The notes: generated from the letters alone by a model not told the origin. A stretch of 5,434 nucleotides of DNA from Peptococcaceae bacterium UBA3937 (GCA_002385735.1 DGEB01000056.1:1-5434), one strand, 5' to 3'; shown: positions 1 to 4,901, counted from the first letter of the stretch. Numbers and translations are program-made.

Positions 1-40
1 GACTGTAGGAGCCGGTGTGGTATCGTCGGTTATCGAATAG
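1..40 (+). CDS. tuf: Elongation factor Tu, C-terminal tip (partial)
   Basis: Reading from base 2, the codons give TVGAGVVSSVIE and then a TAG stop at 38-40. This is the characteristic end of bacterial EF-Tu (GRTVGAGVV..I.E), the GTPase that delivers aminoacyl-tRNA to the ribosome. Only the last 12 residues are in the window, so nothing can be said about the rest of the protein. Its position just upstream of rpmG-secE-nusG matches the gene order seen in many Clostridia and supports the call. The terminator that follows indicates that tuf ends its own transcription unit. Confidence 0.88.
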   Translation, partial: TVGAGVVSSVIE

Positions 41-75
41 ACTACTCGTCAAAATTAGTGAATTGCTTTGAAGGG

Positions 76-106
76 TAAGAAAAGCAGGATTTTCCTGCTT
101 TTCTTA
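76..106 (+). terminator. Intrinsic terminator after tuf
   Basis: Bases 76-89 and 93-106 form a perfect 14-bp stem (core GCAGGA/TCCTGC) around a TTT loop. The 3' side of the stem is T-rich (TTTTCTT), so the GC core followed by a U tract is a standard Rho-independent terminator. The mirrored A-rich 5' side would also give a U tract on the other strand. It separates tuf from the rpmG promoter that starts nine bases later. Confidence 0.85.
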
Positions 107-114
107 ACTTATTA

Positions 115-143
115 TTGACATCCGCTGGTGATTATGATAAAGT
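115..143 (+). promoter_or_regulatory. Sigma-A promoter for rpmG-secE-nusG operon
   Basis: A perfect -35 box TTGACA (115-120) is followed after 17 bp by TAAAGT (138-143), a 4/6 match to the -10 consensus. Transcription would start near 150, leaving a leader of about 48 nt before rpmG. The promoter follows directly on the tuf terminator, as expected for the start of a new transcription unit. Confidence 0.7.
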
Positions 144-197
144 ATTAATGTTGTTTGTAAACTACGTGAAATGTGGGTTTTTCAGGAGGTGGCAAGA

Positions 198-347
198 ATG
201 CGGGTGATGGTTACACTAGCTTGTACGGAATGTAAACAAAGAAACTATACATCAACGAAGAACAAGAAGAACGATCCGGACCGGATCGAGATGAAGAAAT
301 ACTGCAAGTTCTGCAGGACCCACACTGTTCATAAGGAGACGAAATAA
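198..347 (+). CDS. rpmG: 50S ribosomal protein L33
   Basis: This 49-residue protein of the large ribosomal subunit begins [12 protein letters not shown] and carries two CxxC pairs (Cys9/Cys12 and Cys36/Cys39). These mark the zinc-binding (C+) form of L33; paralogues lacking the cysteines exist in other genomes. Length and basic composition are typical of the family. The ATG at 198 is chosen because AGGAGGTGG (184-192) sits at good spacing in front of it. It is the first gene of the operon read from the promoter at 115-143, with secE starting 59 bases downstream. The rpmG-secE-nusG order is widespread in Firmicutes. The gene is short and easily missed by length-filtered gene callers. Confidence 0.93.
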   Translation: MRVMVTLACTECKQRNYTSTKNKKNDPDRIEMKKYCKFCRTHTVHKETK

Positions 348-406
348 GCGCAGAACCCTGTTGCTGTTTTGGTCATTATGAAAAATAAGTGAGGATGTGT
401 GTTTAG

Positions 407-625
407 ATGAGCATTGCCAAAGGGGAAAAAGCGGGTATCCTGGGCAGCGTAAAAAGAGGCTACCGGGGTGTCATGGGAGAATTAAAAAAGGTCCATTGGC
501 CCAGTAAAAAAGAGATTGCGGCCTACACCCTGGTTGTGGTTGTCGCTGTCTTGATCGTGGCCGCGGGGATCTGGGTAGTTGATGCCGGGATCAGCTATGT
601 AATGAATATGCTTATTGGGCGCTAA
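407..625 (+). CDS. secE: Preprotein translocase subunit SecE
   Basis: SecE is the small essential membrane subunit that clamps SecY in the SecYEG protein-export channel. This 72-residue protein has the short single-span form found outside enterobacteria. A basic cytoplasmic N-terminus (residues 1-23) leads into the conserved amphipathic helix GELKKVHWPSKKE (24-36), the family signature. One hydrophobic membrane segment follows (about 40-60, rich in V, A and I), then a short C-terminal tail. The start at 407 has only a modest ribosome binding site (GAGG at 391-394, about 12 nt away). Its place just before nusG is the near-universal bacterial arrangement. Confidence 0.95.
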   Translation: MSIAKGEKAGILGSVKRGYRGVMGELKKVHWPSKKEIAAYTLVVVVAVLIVAAGIWVVDAGISYVMNMLIGR

Positions 626-652
626 ATTTTGGCTATAATAATACTGGTTATG

Positions 653-700
653 AAGGAGGATGGGCTCTGAAAGCAGGAAGCGAGAGCCCGGTGTGTTATG
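653..700 (+). promoter_or_regulatory. nusG ribosome binding site bridged by a hairpin
   Basis: A strong Shine-Dalgarno AAGGAGGA (653-660) lies 37 nt before the nusG ATG, too far for normal initiation. Between them, GGGCTCT (662-668) and AGAGCCC (683-689) form a perfect 7-bp stem with a 14-nt loop. If folded, the stem leaves one base on the Shine-Dalgarno side and eight on the AUG side, an effective spacing of about nine. No other start codon in the nusG frame exists between the stop at 668-670 and 698. The nearer AGGA (675-678) is a poor match and sits in the loop. Confidence 0.6.
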
Positions 701-1225
701 GAAAAAGGCTGGTATGTTATTCACACCTATTCAGGATATGAGAATAAAGTAAAAACGAACCTGGAAAAAAGAGTTGAGTCAATGAACGTCGGTGATAAAA
801 TCTTCCGCATTCTTGTCCCGATGGAGGATGAGGTGGAGATTAAAGACGGCAAGAAAAAGACCACCAAAAAAAAGGTTTTTCCAGGTTATGTTCTTGTGGA
901 AATGATCCTGACTGATGAGTCCTGGTATGTGGTGAGAAACACACCGGGAGTTACCGGCTTTGTGGGCACCGGAGCTAAACCTATCCCCTTGCTGGAGTCG
1001 GAAATCAACGAAATCCTCAGGCATATGGGCATGGATGAAGCTAAACCGAAAGTGGTTTATCAAGTTGGGGAAAGCGTCCAGGTTAAAACCGGTCCGTTCC
1101 AGAACTTTATCGGCAGTATTGAGGAAGTATATCCGGACAAAGGAAAGATTAAGGTTCTTGTAGCCATGTTTGGGAGAGAGACCCCAGTTGAATTAGATTA
1201 TGGGCAGGTCCAAAAGCTCGACTAA
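698..1225 (+). CDS. nusG: Transcription termination/antitermination factor NusG
   Basis: NusG binds the clamp helices of RNA polymerase, affects pausing and elongation, and in many bacteria links transcription with translation. The 175-residue length is standard. The N-terminal NGN domain (about 4-110) contains WYVIHTYSGYENKV and the conserved FPGYVLVEM (61-69). The C-terminal KOW domain (about 123-158) contains VGESVQVKTGPFQNF and ends in MFGRETPVELDYGQVQKL. ATG 698 is the only plausible start because the frame is closed by TGA at 668-670 with no start codon in between. Its ribosome binding site is unusual and is described separately. secE lies upstream and rplK downstream, the conserved order. 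Confidence 0.97.
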   Translation: MEKGWYVIHTYSGYENKVKTNLEKRVESMNVGDKIFRILVPMEDEVEIKDGKKKTTKKKVFPGYVLVEMILTDESWYVVRNTPGVTGFVGTGAKPIPLLESEINEILRHMGMDEAKPKVVYQVGESVQVKTGPFQNFIGSIEEVYPDKGKIKVLVAMFGRETPVELDYGQVQKLD

Positions 1226-1265
1226 GGGCAAAGCAAGTCATGGCAAGAACAAGCGTTTAATTTGA

Positions 1266-1297
1266 GTGGGAGGGCTAACAACCCGTTTTGATACCAC
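1266..1297 (+). promoter_or_regulatory. L1-binding-like leader motif before rplK
   Basis: GTGG (1266-1269) pairs with CCAC (1294-1297), and GGG (1272-1274) pairs with CCC (1282-1284). The two helices are separated by GA on the 5' side and nine bases ending TGATA on the 3' side. This asymmetric internal loop resembles, from memory, the L1 site in 23S rRNA helices 76-78 (GGUGGGAGG … UUGAAAUACCACC). L1 is known in E. coli to repress the L11-L1 operon by binding such a site in the mRNA. The rplK Shine-Dalgarno follows 12 nt later, so bound L1 could hinder initiation. The regulatory role is inferred. Confidence 0.65.
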
Positions 1298-1323
1298 ATT
1301 ATGTGTCTAAGGAGGTGACCTAC

Positions 1324-1752
1324 ATGGCTAAAAAGGTCATAGGCTTTATTAAATTGCAGTGTCAGGCTGGAAAAGCAACCCCCGCTCCTCCTGTTGGTCC
1401 TGCCTTAGGTCAACACGGTGTTAATATTATGCAGTTTTGCAAAGAGTTTAATGAAAGAACTGCAAAACAGGCGGGAATGGTAATACCCGTGGAGATAACG
1501 GTTTATGCCGACCGTTCCTTTACTTTTGTATGTAAAACGCCTCCTGCTGCGATTTTGCTGAAAAAAGCGGCGGGAATCGAGACTGCTTCCGGCGAACCGA
1601 ACAAGAATAAGGTTGCCAAAGTGCCTCGGGCCAAAATACGGGAGATTGCCGAAATCAAAATGCAGGATTTGAATGCCGCTTCCCTGGAAGCTGCAATGAG
1701 AATGGTCGAAGGAACAGCCCGCAGTATGGGTATTGAAGTTGTCGAAGGGTAA
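1324..1752 (+). CDS. rplK: 50S ribosomal protein L11
   Basis: L11 binds the GTPase-associated region of 23S rRNA, where it acts in factor-dependent GTP hydrolysis and is part of the thiostrepton site. The 142-residue protein has the N-terminal domain signature [20 protein letters not shown] (16-35), including the proline-rich stretch linked to thiostrepton binding. The RNA-binding C-terminal domain (about 72-142) contains [20 protein letters not shown]. The start at 1324 is preferred over an in-frame ATG at 1288. AAGGAGGTGACC (1309-1320) is placed correctly before 1324, the protein then begins MAKKV like its relatives, and 1288 lies inside the L1-like RNA motif. rplA follows 50 bases after the stop. 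Confidence 0.97.
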   Translation: MAKKVIGFIKLQCQAGKATPAPPVGPALGQHGVNIMQFCKEFNERTAKQAGMVIPVEITVYADRSFTFVCKTPPAAILLKKAAGIETASGEPNKNKVAKVPRAKIREIAEIKMQDLNAASLEAAMRMVEGTARSMGIEVVEG

Positions 1753-1759
1753 TGTTCCG

Positions 1760-1786
1760 GTGGGAGGAGAAATCCGACAATACCAC
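1760..1786 (+). promoter_or_regulatory. Second L1-binding-like motif, before rplA
   Basis: GTGG (1760-1763) pairs with CCAC (1783-1786), and GGA (1766-1768) pairs with TCC (1773-1775) around a GAAA tetraloop. The internal loop is GA on the 5' side and GACAATA on the 3' side. This is the same architecture as the motif before rplK, with the same GTGGGAGG start and ATACCACA end. It lies directly against the rplA Shine-Dalgarno (1787-1794), so an L1-bound form would overlap ribosome entry. Function is inferred from resemblance to the 23S rRNA L1 site. Confidence 0.62.
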
Positions 1787-1802
1787 AAAGGAGGAAAGGT
1801 GG

Positions 1803-2495
1803 ATGTCCAAAAAAGGTAAAAGATATGAAGAGGCCGCCCAACAAATTAAAAACGAATTGTATGAAGTCGAGGCTGCCTTGGAATTAGTGAAAAATTTGGC
1901 CAAAGCCAAATTTGACGAAACCGTCGATGTAGCTTTCCGCTTGAACCTGGATCCGCGGCATGCGGATCAGCAAGTGCGCGGTGCGGTAGTGTTGCCCCAT
2001 GGTTCCGGGAAGACCCGTTCGGTTCTGGTCTTTGCGAAAGGCGAAAAGGCCAAGGAAGCCGAGGAAGCCGGCGCCGATTTTGTAGGGGCCGAAGAGCTGG
2101 TGGAAAAAATCCAGGGCGGATGGTTCGGTTTCGATGTGGCCGTAGCCACCCCCGATATGATGGGTGTGGTCGGTCGCTTGGGTAAACTCTTGGGACCCAA
2201 AGGGCTCATGCCCAACCCGAAGGTAGGCACCGTTACTTTTGAGGTAGGCAAAGCCGTCAAGGAAATCAAAGCCGGGAAGGTGGAATACCGGGTCGACAAG
2301 ACCGGGATTATCCACGCGCCCGTGGGGAAAGCTTCCTTTACGGTTGAGAAGCTGCGGGATAATTTCCAAACTTTAGCGGAAGCGATTATTAAGGCCAAAC
2401 CTTCCGGGGCCAAGGGACAGTACATTAAAAGTGTCACCGTCTCTTCAACGATGGGACCTTCGGTGAAGATCAATCCCTTGAAACTCCTTTCTTAA
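1803..2495 (+). CDS. rplA: 50S ribosomal protein L1
   Basis: L1 forms the mobile stalk beside the E site that helps release deacylated tRNA, and it acts as a translational repressor of its own operon in several bacteria. The 230-residue length is typical. It begins [11 protein letters not shown] like its relatives and contains the conserved [15 protein letters not shown] (131-145) of the central domain. It ends in [13 protein letters not shown], also a family hallmark. The start at 1803 is chosen over an in-frame ATG at 1752 that overlaps the rplK stop. AAAGGAGG (1787-1794) is eight bases before 1803, and the extra 17 residues from 1752 look nothing like L1. An L1-like RNA motif lies just upstream. 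Confidence 0.97.
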   Translation: MSKKGKRYEEAAQQIKNELYEVEAALELVKNLAKAKFDETVDVAFRLNLDPRHADQQVRGAVVLPHGSGKTRSVLVFAKGEKAKEAEEAGADFVGAEELVEKIQGGWFGFDVAVATPDMMGVVGRLGKLLGPKGLMPNPKVGTVTFEVGKAVKEIKAGKVEYRVDKTGIIHAPVGKASFTVEKLRDNFQTLAEAIIKAKPSGAKGQYIKSVTVSSTMGPSVKINPLKLLS

Positions 2496-2529
2496 AAGGT
2501 GGACATAATATATAAAGGGAAATAGTCAT

Positions 2530-2629
2530 CCTGAAAAATCCGACTGTAGAAAGCAGGTGCCGCCTAAGGCTTAAACCGAAAGGCCTGCCGAGGTTGAATT
2601 AACGGAGGATCGTTTACGTTTCAACGATT
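2530..2629 (+). promoter_or_regulatory. L10(L12)4-binding leader with antiterminator (L10 leader)
   Basis: GCAGG (2553-2557) pairs with CCTGC (2584-2588), enclosing a GCC-TAA-GGC hairpin (2562-2570) and CCGAAAGG (2576-2583). The sequence CTGTAGAAAGCAGGTGCCG … GGCCTGCCGAGG is the recognisable core of the L10 leader RNA. Next, CGAGG (2589-2593) and GAATTAA (2596-2602) can pair with CCTCG (2639-2643) and TTAATTC (2628-2634), which form the left arm of the terminator. This gives an antiterminator that excludes the terminator. In Bacillus subtilis, L10(L12)4 binding to the equivalent leader favours termination; the same logic is inferred here. Confidence 0.85.
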
Positions 2630-2668
2630 AATTCTAATCCTCGCTTTTCTACGGGGGTTAGAATTTTT
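2630..2668 (+). terminator. Attenuator terminator of the rplJL leader
   Basis: Bases 2630-2643 pair with 2652-2665 in a 14-bp stem (two G-U pairs) around an 8-nt loop, CTTTTCTA. TTTTT (2664-2668) follows at once. It sits about 35 nt before the rplJ start and after the L10-binding domain, so it is read as the regulated terminator of the leader and not a gene end. The competing antiterminator uses its left arm. Confidence 0.85.
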
Positions 2669-2704
2669 GCTTATTATACAGAATGAGAAGGGAGGCGTTG
2701 AATC

Positions 2705-3229
2705 TTGCAGACACTTGAACAAAAGAAACAAGTGGTGGCCGAAATCAAAGATGATTTTAGCAAGGCGCAGTCGGTTACGATTTTGCAATACCGCGGCCTG
2801 ACCGTTAGCGAGATGACGGAGTTACGGGCTAAGTTCCGGGCTTCCGGGGTCAAAATGAAAGTGTTGAAAAACACTCTGGTCAAAAGGGCCGCCGATGATT
2901 ATGGCATTGCCGAAATCGATCAATTAATGGAGGGACCTACCGCCTGGGCGTTCAGCTTAAATGACCCGGTGGCCGCGCCCAAAATCGTGACCGAATTCAT
3001 AAAAGACCACCCCAAATTAGAAATTAAAGGTGGCATTCTGGAAAAGAAAGTGATTAATGTGGACGGAGTCAAGGCCCTGGCGAATCTGCCGTCGCGGGAA
3101 GTGCTCCTGGCCCAGGTTCTGGCCGGGATGCAAGCGCCCCTTGTGGGCATGGCCAATGTCCTGCAGGGCCCGCTGCGCAAGTGGGTGTACGTGTTGGAAG
3201 CCGTCCGCAAAGCCAAAGAACAGGCTTAA
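2705..3229 (+). CDS. rplJ: 50S ribosomal protein L10
   Basis: L10 is the base of the L7/L12 stalk: its N-terminal part binds 23S rRNA and L11's neighbourhood, and its C-terminal helix carries L12 dimers. The 174-residue protein matches the family length. Recognisable parts are the N-terminal helix QKKQVVAEIKDDF, the segment ILQYRGLTVSEMTELR (27-41), KVLKNTLVKRA (52-62), and the C-terminal helical tail (about 138-174) where L12 binds. The start is TTG at 2705, preceded by GGGAGG (2690-2695) at nine bases. There is no in-frame ATG nearby and a start here gives the expected N-terminus. Transcription is predicted to be controlled by the leader attenuator immediately upstream. Confidence 0.95.
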   Translation: MQTLEQKKQVVAEIKDDFSKAQSVTILQYRGLTVSEMTELRAKFRASGVKMKVLKNTLVKRAADDYGIAEIDQLMEGPTAWAFSLNDPVAAPKIVTEFIKDHPKLEIKGGILEKKVINVDGVKALANLPSREVLLAQVLAGMQAPLVGMANVLQGPLRKWVYVLEAVRKAKEQA

Positions 3230-3302
3230 TGCTGGTTTTTTGTTTCAACTGAATCATCATTAACAATATTAATGAAAAGGAATTTTAAGGAGGTATTTTT
3301 CA

Positions 3303-3692
3303 ATGTCAAAAATTAACGAGATTATCGAAGCTGTAAAGGGTTTAACCGTATTAGAATTAGCCGAACTGGTTAAAGCTTTTGAGGAAGAGTTTGGGGTAAC
3401 CGCAGCCGCTCCCGCGGCAGTCGCCGTTCCTGCTGCCGGTGCCGCTCCTGCTGCTGGTGCTGCTCCTGCTGCTGAAGAACAATCCGAATTTGATGTGGTT
3501 CTGACGAGTGCCGGAGAAAAGAAAATCAACGTGATCAAAGTTGTCCGTGAAATCACCGGCTTAGGGCTGAAAGAAGCGAAAGACCTGGTTGACGGGGCGC
3601 CCAAACCGGTCAAAGAAAAAGTGACCAAAGAGGAAGCCGAAGCCATTAAGGCTAAGCTGACCGAGGCCGGCGCCACGGTAGAACTCAAATAA
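3303..3692 (+). CDS. rplL: 50S ribosomal protein L7/L12
   Basis: This acidic stalk protein is present in several copies per ribosome and recruits translation factors and stimulates their GTPase activity. At 129 residues it is a few residues longer than the Bacillus and E. coli proteins. The N-terminal dimerisation and L10-binding domain is 1-32 ([16 protein letters not shown]). An alanine/proline/glycine hinge (33-57) contains two perfect AAGAAP units. The C-terminal factor-binding domain (about 60-129) has [34 protein letters not shown]. The Shine-Dalgarno AAGGAGGT (3287-3294) is excellent, in keeping with the high output needed. It follows rplJ by 73 bases, the normal pairing. Confidence 0.97.
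   Translation: MSKINEIIEAVKGLTVLELAELVKAFEEEFGVTAAAPAAVAVPAAGAAPAAGAAPAAEEQSEFDVVLTSAGEKKINVIKVVREITGLGLKEAKDLVDGAPKPVKEKVTKEEAEAIKAKLTEAGATVELK
3432..3473 (+). repeat. 18-bp tandem repeat in the rplL hinge
   Basis: Two adjacent 18-bp units (3432-3449 and 3450-3467) both encode AAGAAP and are followed by a partial third copy (AA, then EE). They differ only at synonymous positions (GCC/GCT, for example), so the DNA is drifting while the peptide is kept. The repeat lengthens the flexible hinge and may account for the slightly large size of this L7/L12. Confidence 0.8.
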
Positions 3693-3712
3693 GGACCGTT
3701 TACAAAAAAACA

Positions 3713-3781
3713 AAGGCATCGAGAGGGGGAAAGGGGTACTGGATTCCTTAAGGTACTGCCTTTCCTTTTGCCTTCTTTTTC
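3713..3781 (+). terminator. Terminator or attenuator after rplL
   Basis: An extended stem-loop lies 20 bases after the rplL stop. AAGGC (3713-3717) pairs with GCCTT (3770-3774), GGAAAGG (3728-3734) with CCTTTCC (3759-3765), and GTAC (3736-3739) with GTAC (3753-3756), with internal loops between. A U tract (CTTTTTC, 3775-3781) follows. It resembles an intrinsic terminator. By position it corresponds to the partial terminator known between rplL and rpoB in E. coli, so incomplete termination is possible. Confidence 0.6.
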
Positions 3782-3790
3782 AAAAAACTG

Positions 3791-3803
3791 CTTTTTCCAA
3801 AGA
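3791..3803 (+). repeat. 13-bp direct repeat, left copy (target duplication)
   Basis: CTTTTTCCAAAGA abuts the left end of the insertion sequence exactly and recurs unchanged at 4885-4897. The flanking bases on the outer sides differ, so the identity is exactly 13 bp. Removing the element plus one copy leaves a plausible uninterrupted rplL-rpoB spacer. The length is within the 4-15 bp range I recall for IS481-family target duplications. Confidence 0.75.
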
Positions 3804-3829
3804 TGTAGGTTTGTCAAACAAGTTGGACA
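3804..3829 (+). repeat. IS left inverted repeat
   Basis: Begins TGTAGG and ends TTGGACA, matching the reverse complement of 4847-4872 at 18 of 26 positions without gaps. The transposase stop codon (3814-3816) lies inside it, so the coding region runs to within about 11 bp of the tip. Confidence 0.75.
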
Positions 3830-4752
3830 CGATGTAAAGCAAGATAAGATAGTGGAGAATTGTAATTAAGCGGGCGCATCGGTATCTTGTTAGACCTAGT
3901 TAAATATTTCTTAAGCTGATTTTGATAGTCGGCGAAACTGTAAAAAGTATGGGTGTTATAGAATCGTTTTTGATCTTCTCTATGGCTGCGTTCGACTTTA
4001 CCATTATGCCTTGGTGTAAAGGGTCTAATTGTCTTATGTATAATGCCTAGACGAGCAGCAGTGATTTGAAAAAGCGTTGGTTTATCATTCTTACAATTGG
4101 TAAAGCGATTAGTAAATTCGATGCCATTATCCGTTTGAACACAACGAATTTGGATGCCCTGTTTGGCGAAGAAGGCGACAGCAGCTTCTAAAAAAACGCT
4201 GGAAGAATAAGAGCTATGTTCCTTAAAACCCATTATAAAACGGAGCCTAGAGAACTCATCAATAGCGGTATATTGATAATAACATTCTCCTGGAAGAAGG
4301 TTGGGGCAGCACGCTTTAGGAACAAATTTCACATCGATCTGAACCTTTTCTCCAGGGTAAGTCATTTGTGTATATGGCTTAGGGATGTAAGGCTTTTTTA
4401 AGGGCTTTTTAACCAAATTCAACCGTCTTAATACACGATAAAGGCTGACAATATGGCGGTTATAGCCCCGGTCTACTAAACGACACCAAAACTCTACAAG
4501 ACCTAAAGATGGATTTCGTCGACGCATATCTTTAATAAGCTTGATTTCTGCTGGAGTATGTTGATTAGGATGAGAATGAGGCCGTTTAGATTTACAGGCC
4601 AAGGATTCGATAGAACCATCATAGCGACTAAGCCAGAAATAGATATAGGAACGAGCCTTATTGTATTTTCTTGATGCTTTAGAAACGCCATACTTTAGAG
4701 CAAAACGAATCAAAGAGTGGCGGTATTTCATGTCTTGTGTTATTCTATTCAT
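3814..4752 (-). CDS. IS481-like DDE transposase
   Basis: This 312-residue transposase would cut and join the ends of the surrounding insertion sequence. An N-terminal helix-turn-helix region (about 12-44, then 66-112) is suited to binding the inverted repeats. An RNase H-fold integrase core follows. Likely catalytic acidic residues are Asp140 (VQIDVKF), Asp208 (QTDNGIEF) and Glu254 (HNGKVERSHRED). The spacing of the last two is about ten residues more than the textbook 35, owing to an insert around 217-228. The C-terminus has PMRPLNYNSPLSYL, typical of IS481 relatives. No frameshift or internal stop is seen, unlike the two-frame IS3 arrangement. The ATG at 4752 is preceded by AAGGAGG (4771-4765), 12 bases away, within a long palindrome. 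Confidence 0.9.
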   Translation of the reverse strand: MNRITQDMKYRHSLIRFALKYGVSKASRKYNKARSYIYFWLSRYDGSIESLACKSKRPHSHPNQHTPAEIKLIKDMRRRNPSLGLVEFWCRLVDRGYNRHIVSLYRVLRRLNLVKKPLKKPYIPKPYTQMTYPGEKVQIDVKFVPKACCPNLLPGECYYQYTAIDEFSRLRFIMGFKEHSSYSSSVFLEAAVAFFAKQGIQIRCVQTDNGIEFTNRFTNCKNDKPTLFQITAARLGIIHKTIRPFTPRHNGKVERSHREDQKRFYNTHTFYSFADYQNQLKKYLTRSNKIPMRPLNYNSPLSYLALHRVQLV

Positions 4753-4828
4753 GAGAAATGAGTGCCTCCTTCGATGATATTGTTTTGTGGTGATAACTTA
4801 ACAATAACCGAAGCGCGCTCATTTCTCA
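4752..4828 (-). repeat. Long imperfect palindrome over the transposase start
   Basis: Bases 4752-4765 pair with 4815-4828 (14 bp, one G-U on the + strand, a C-A mismatch on the minus strand). Inside, CTTCG (4769-4773) pairs with CGAAG (4809-4813) and TATTGTT (4778-4784) with AACAATA (4800-4806), leaving a 15-nt loop. A minus-strand RNA containing both arms would bury the transposase Shine-Dalgarno and the bases before its AUG. On the + strand the structure is followed, after five bases, by a run of seven T (4834-4840), giving it a terminator-like look. Confidence 0.75.
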
Positions 4829-4846
4829 CTATATTTTTTTAGACTT

Positions 4847-4872
4847 TGTCCAATATGTATTGTAGTCCTACA
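4847..4872 (-). repeat. IS right inverted repeat
   Basis: On the minus strand it reads TGTAGG, 13 bases, TTGGACA, and matches the left end at 18 of 26 positions. The 12 bp between it and the right direct repeat (4873-4884) have no counterpart at the left end. Confidence 0.72.
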
Positions 4873-4884
4873 AAGTGACACCGT

Positions 4885-4897
4885 CTTTTTCCAAAGA
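4885..4897 (+). repeat. 13-bp direct repeat, right copy (target duplication)
   Basis: Second perfect copy of CTTTTTCCAAAGA. It is joined directly to ATTG and the -35 box of the rpoB promoter, so the duplication restores 17 bp of native sequence upstream of that -35. Confidence 0.75.
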
Positions 4898-4901
4898 ATT
4901 G

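Larger units (their letters stand above)
3804..4884 (-). mobile_element. IS481-like insertion sequence between rplL and rpoB
   Basis: The segment between the two 13-bp repeats is 1081 bp and holds one intact DDE transposase on the minus strand. The left end starts TGT. Imperfect terminal inverted repeats of 26 bp, 18 of which match without gaps, lie at 3804-3829 and 4847-4872, both of the form TGTAGG(N13)TTGGACA. The right inverted repeat stops 12 bp short of the right 13-bp repeat. The element could therefore be 3804-4872 (1069 bp, ends TGT…ACA) if the 13-bp repeat is not a simple target duplication. The transposase is full length, so the element may be active and recently inserted. It is convergent to rplL and divergent from rpoB. 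Confidence 0.82.

Noticed and set aside
634..639. Perfect TATAAT after secE as a nusG promoter
   Set aside because: No acceptable -35 lies 16-18 bp upstream and there is no adjacent extended -10 TG; a start near 646 would leave almost no leader before the Shine-Dalgarno.
482..724. Minus-strand open frame of 80 codons overlapping secE and the nusG start
   Set aside because: It is antisense to two clear genes, shows no recognisable domain, and would disrupt the conserved secE-nusG order; it is a shadow of the coding strand.
660..752. Upstream ORF from ATG at 660 overlapping nusG in another frame
   Set aside because: Its ATG overlaps the Shine-Dalgarno itself, so it has no ribosome site of its own, and the product resembles nothing.
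1967..2473. Long minus-strand open frame (168 codons) within rplA
   Set aside because: It lies entirely antisense to a certain L1 gene, and its serine/proline/threonine-rich product looks like reversed codon bias with no family resemblance.
2504..2516. AT-rich -10-like sequences (CATAAT, TATAAA) after rplA as a promoter for the rplJL leader
   Set aside because: No -35-like hexamer is found at suitable spacing in the end of rplA; a promoter here is possible but not supported.
3257..3275. Inverted repeat TCATTAA…TTAATGA between rplJ and rplL
   Set aside because: Seven A/T-rich pairs with a 5-nt loop are too weak to claim as a processing site or terminator, and no U tract follows.
3269..3817. 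Minus-strand open frame (182 codons) across rplL and its terminator
   Set aside because: Its alanine/glycine-rich centre is the reverse complement of the L7/L12 hinge repeat; there is no plausible ribosome site or family match.
4774..4804. Minus-strand promoter for the transposase (TTGTTA with AATATC at 17 bp, or TATCAT at 19 bp)
   Set aside because: Both -10 options are poor in match or spacing; mentioned only as a possibility because it would lie between the palindrome arms.
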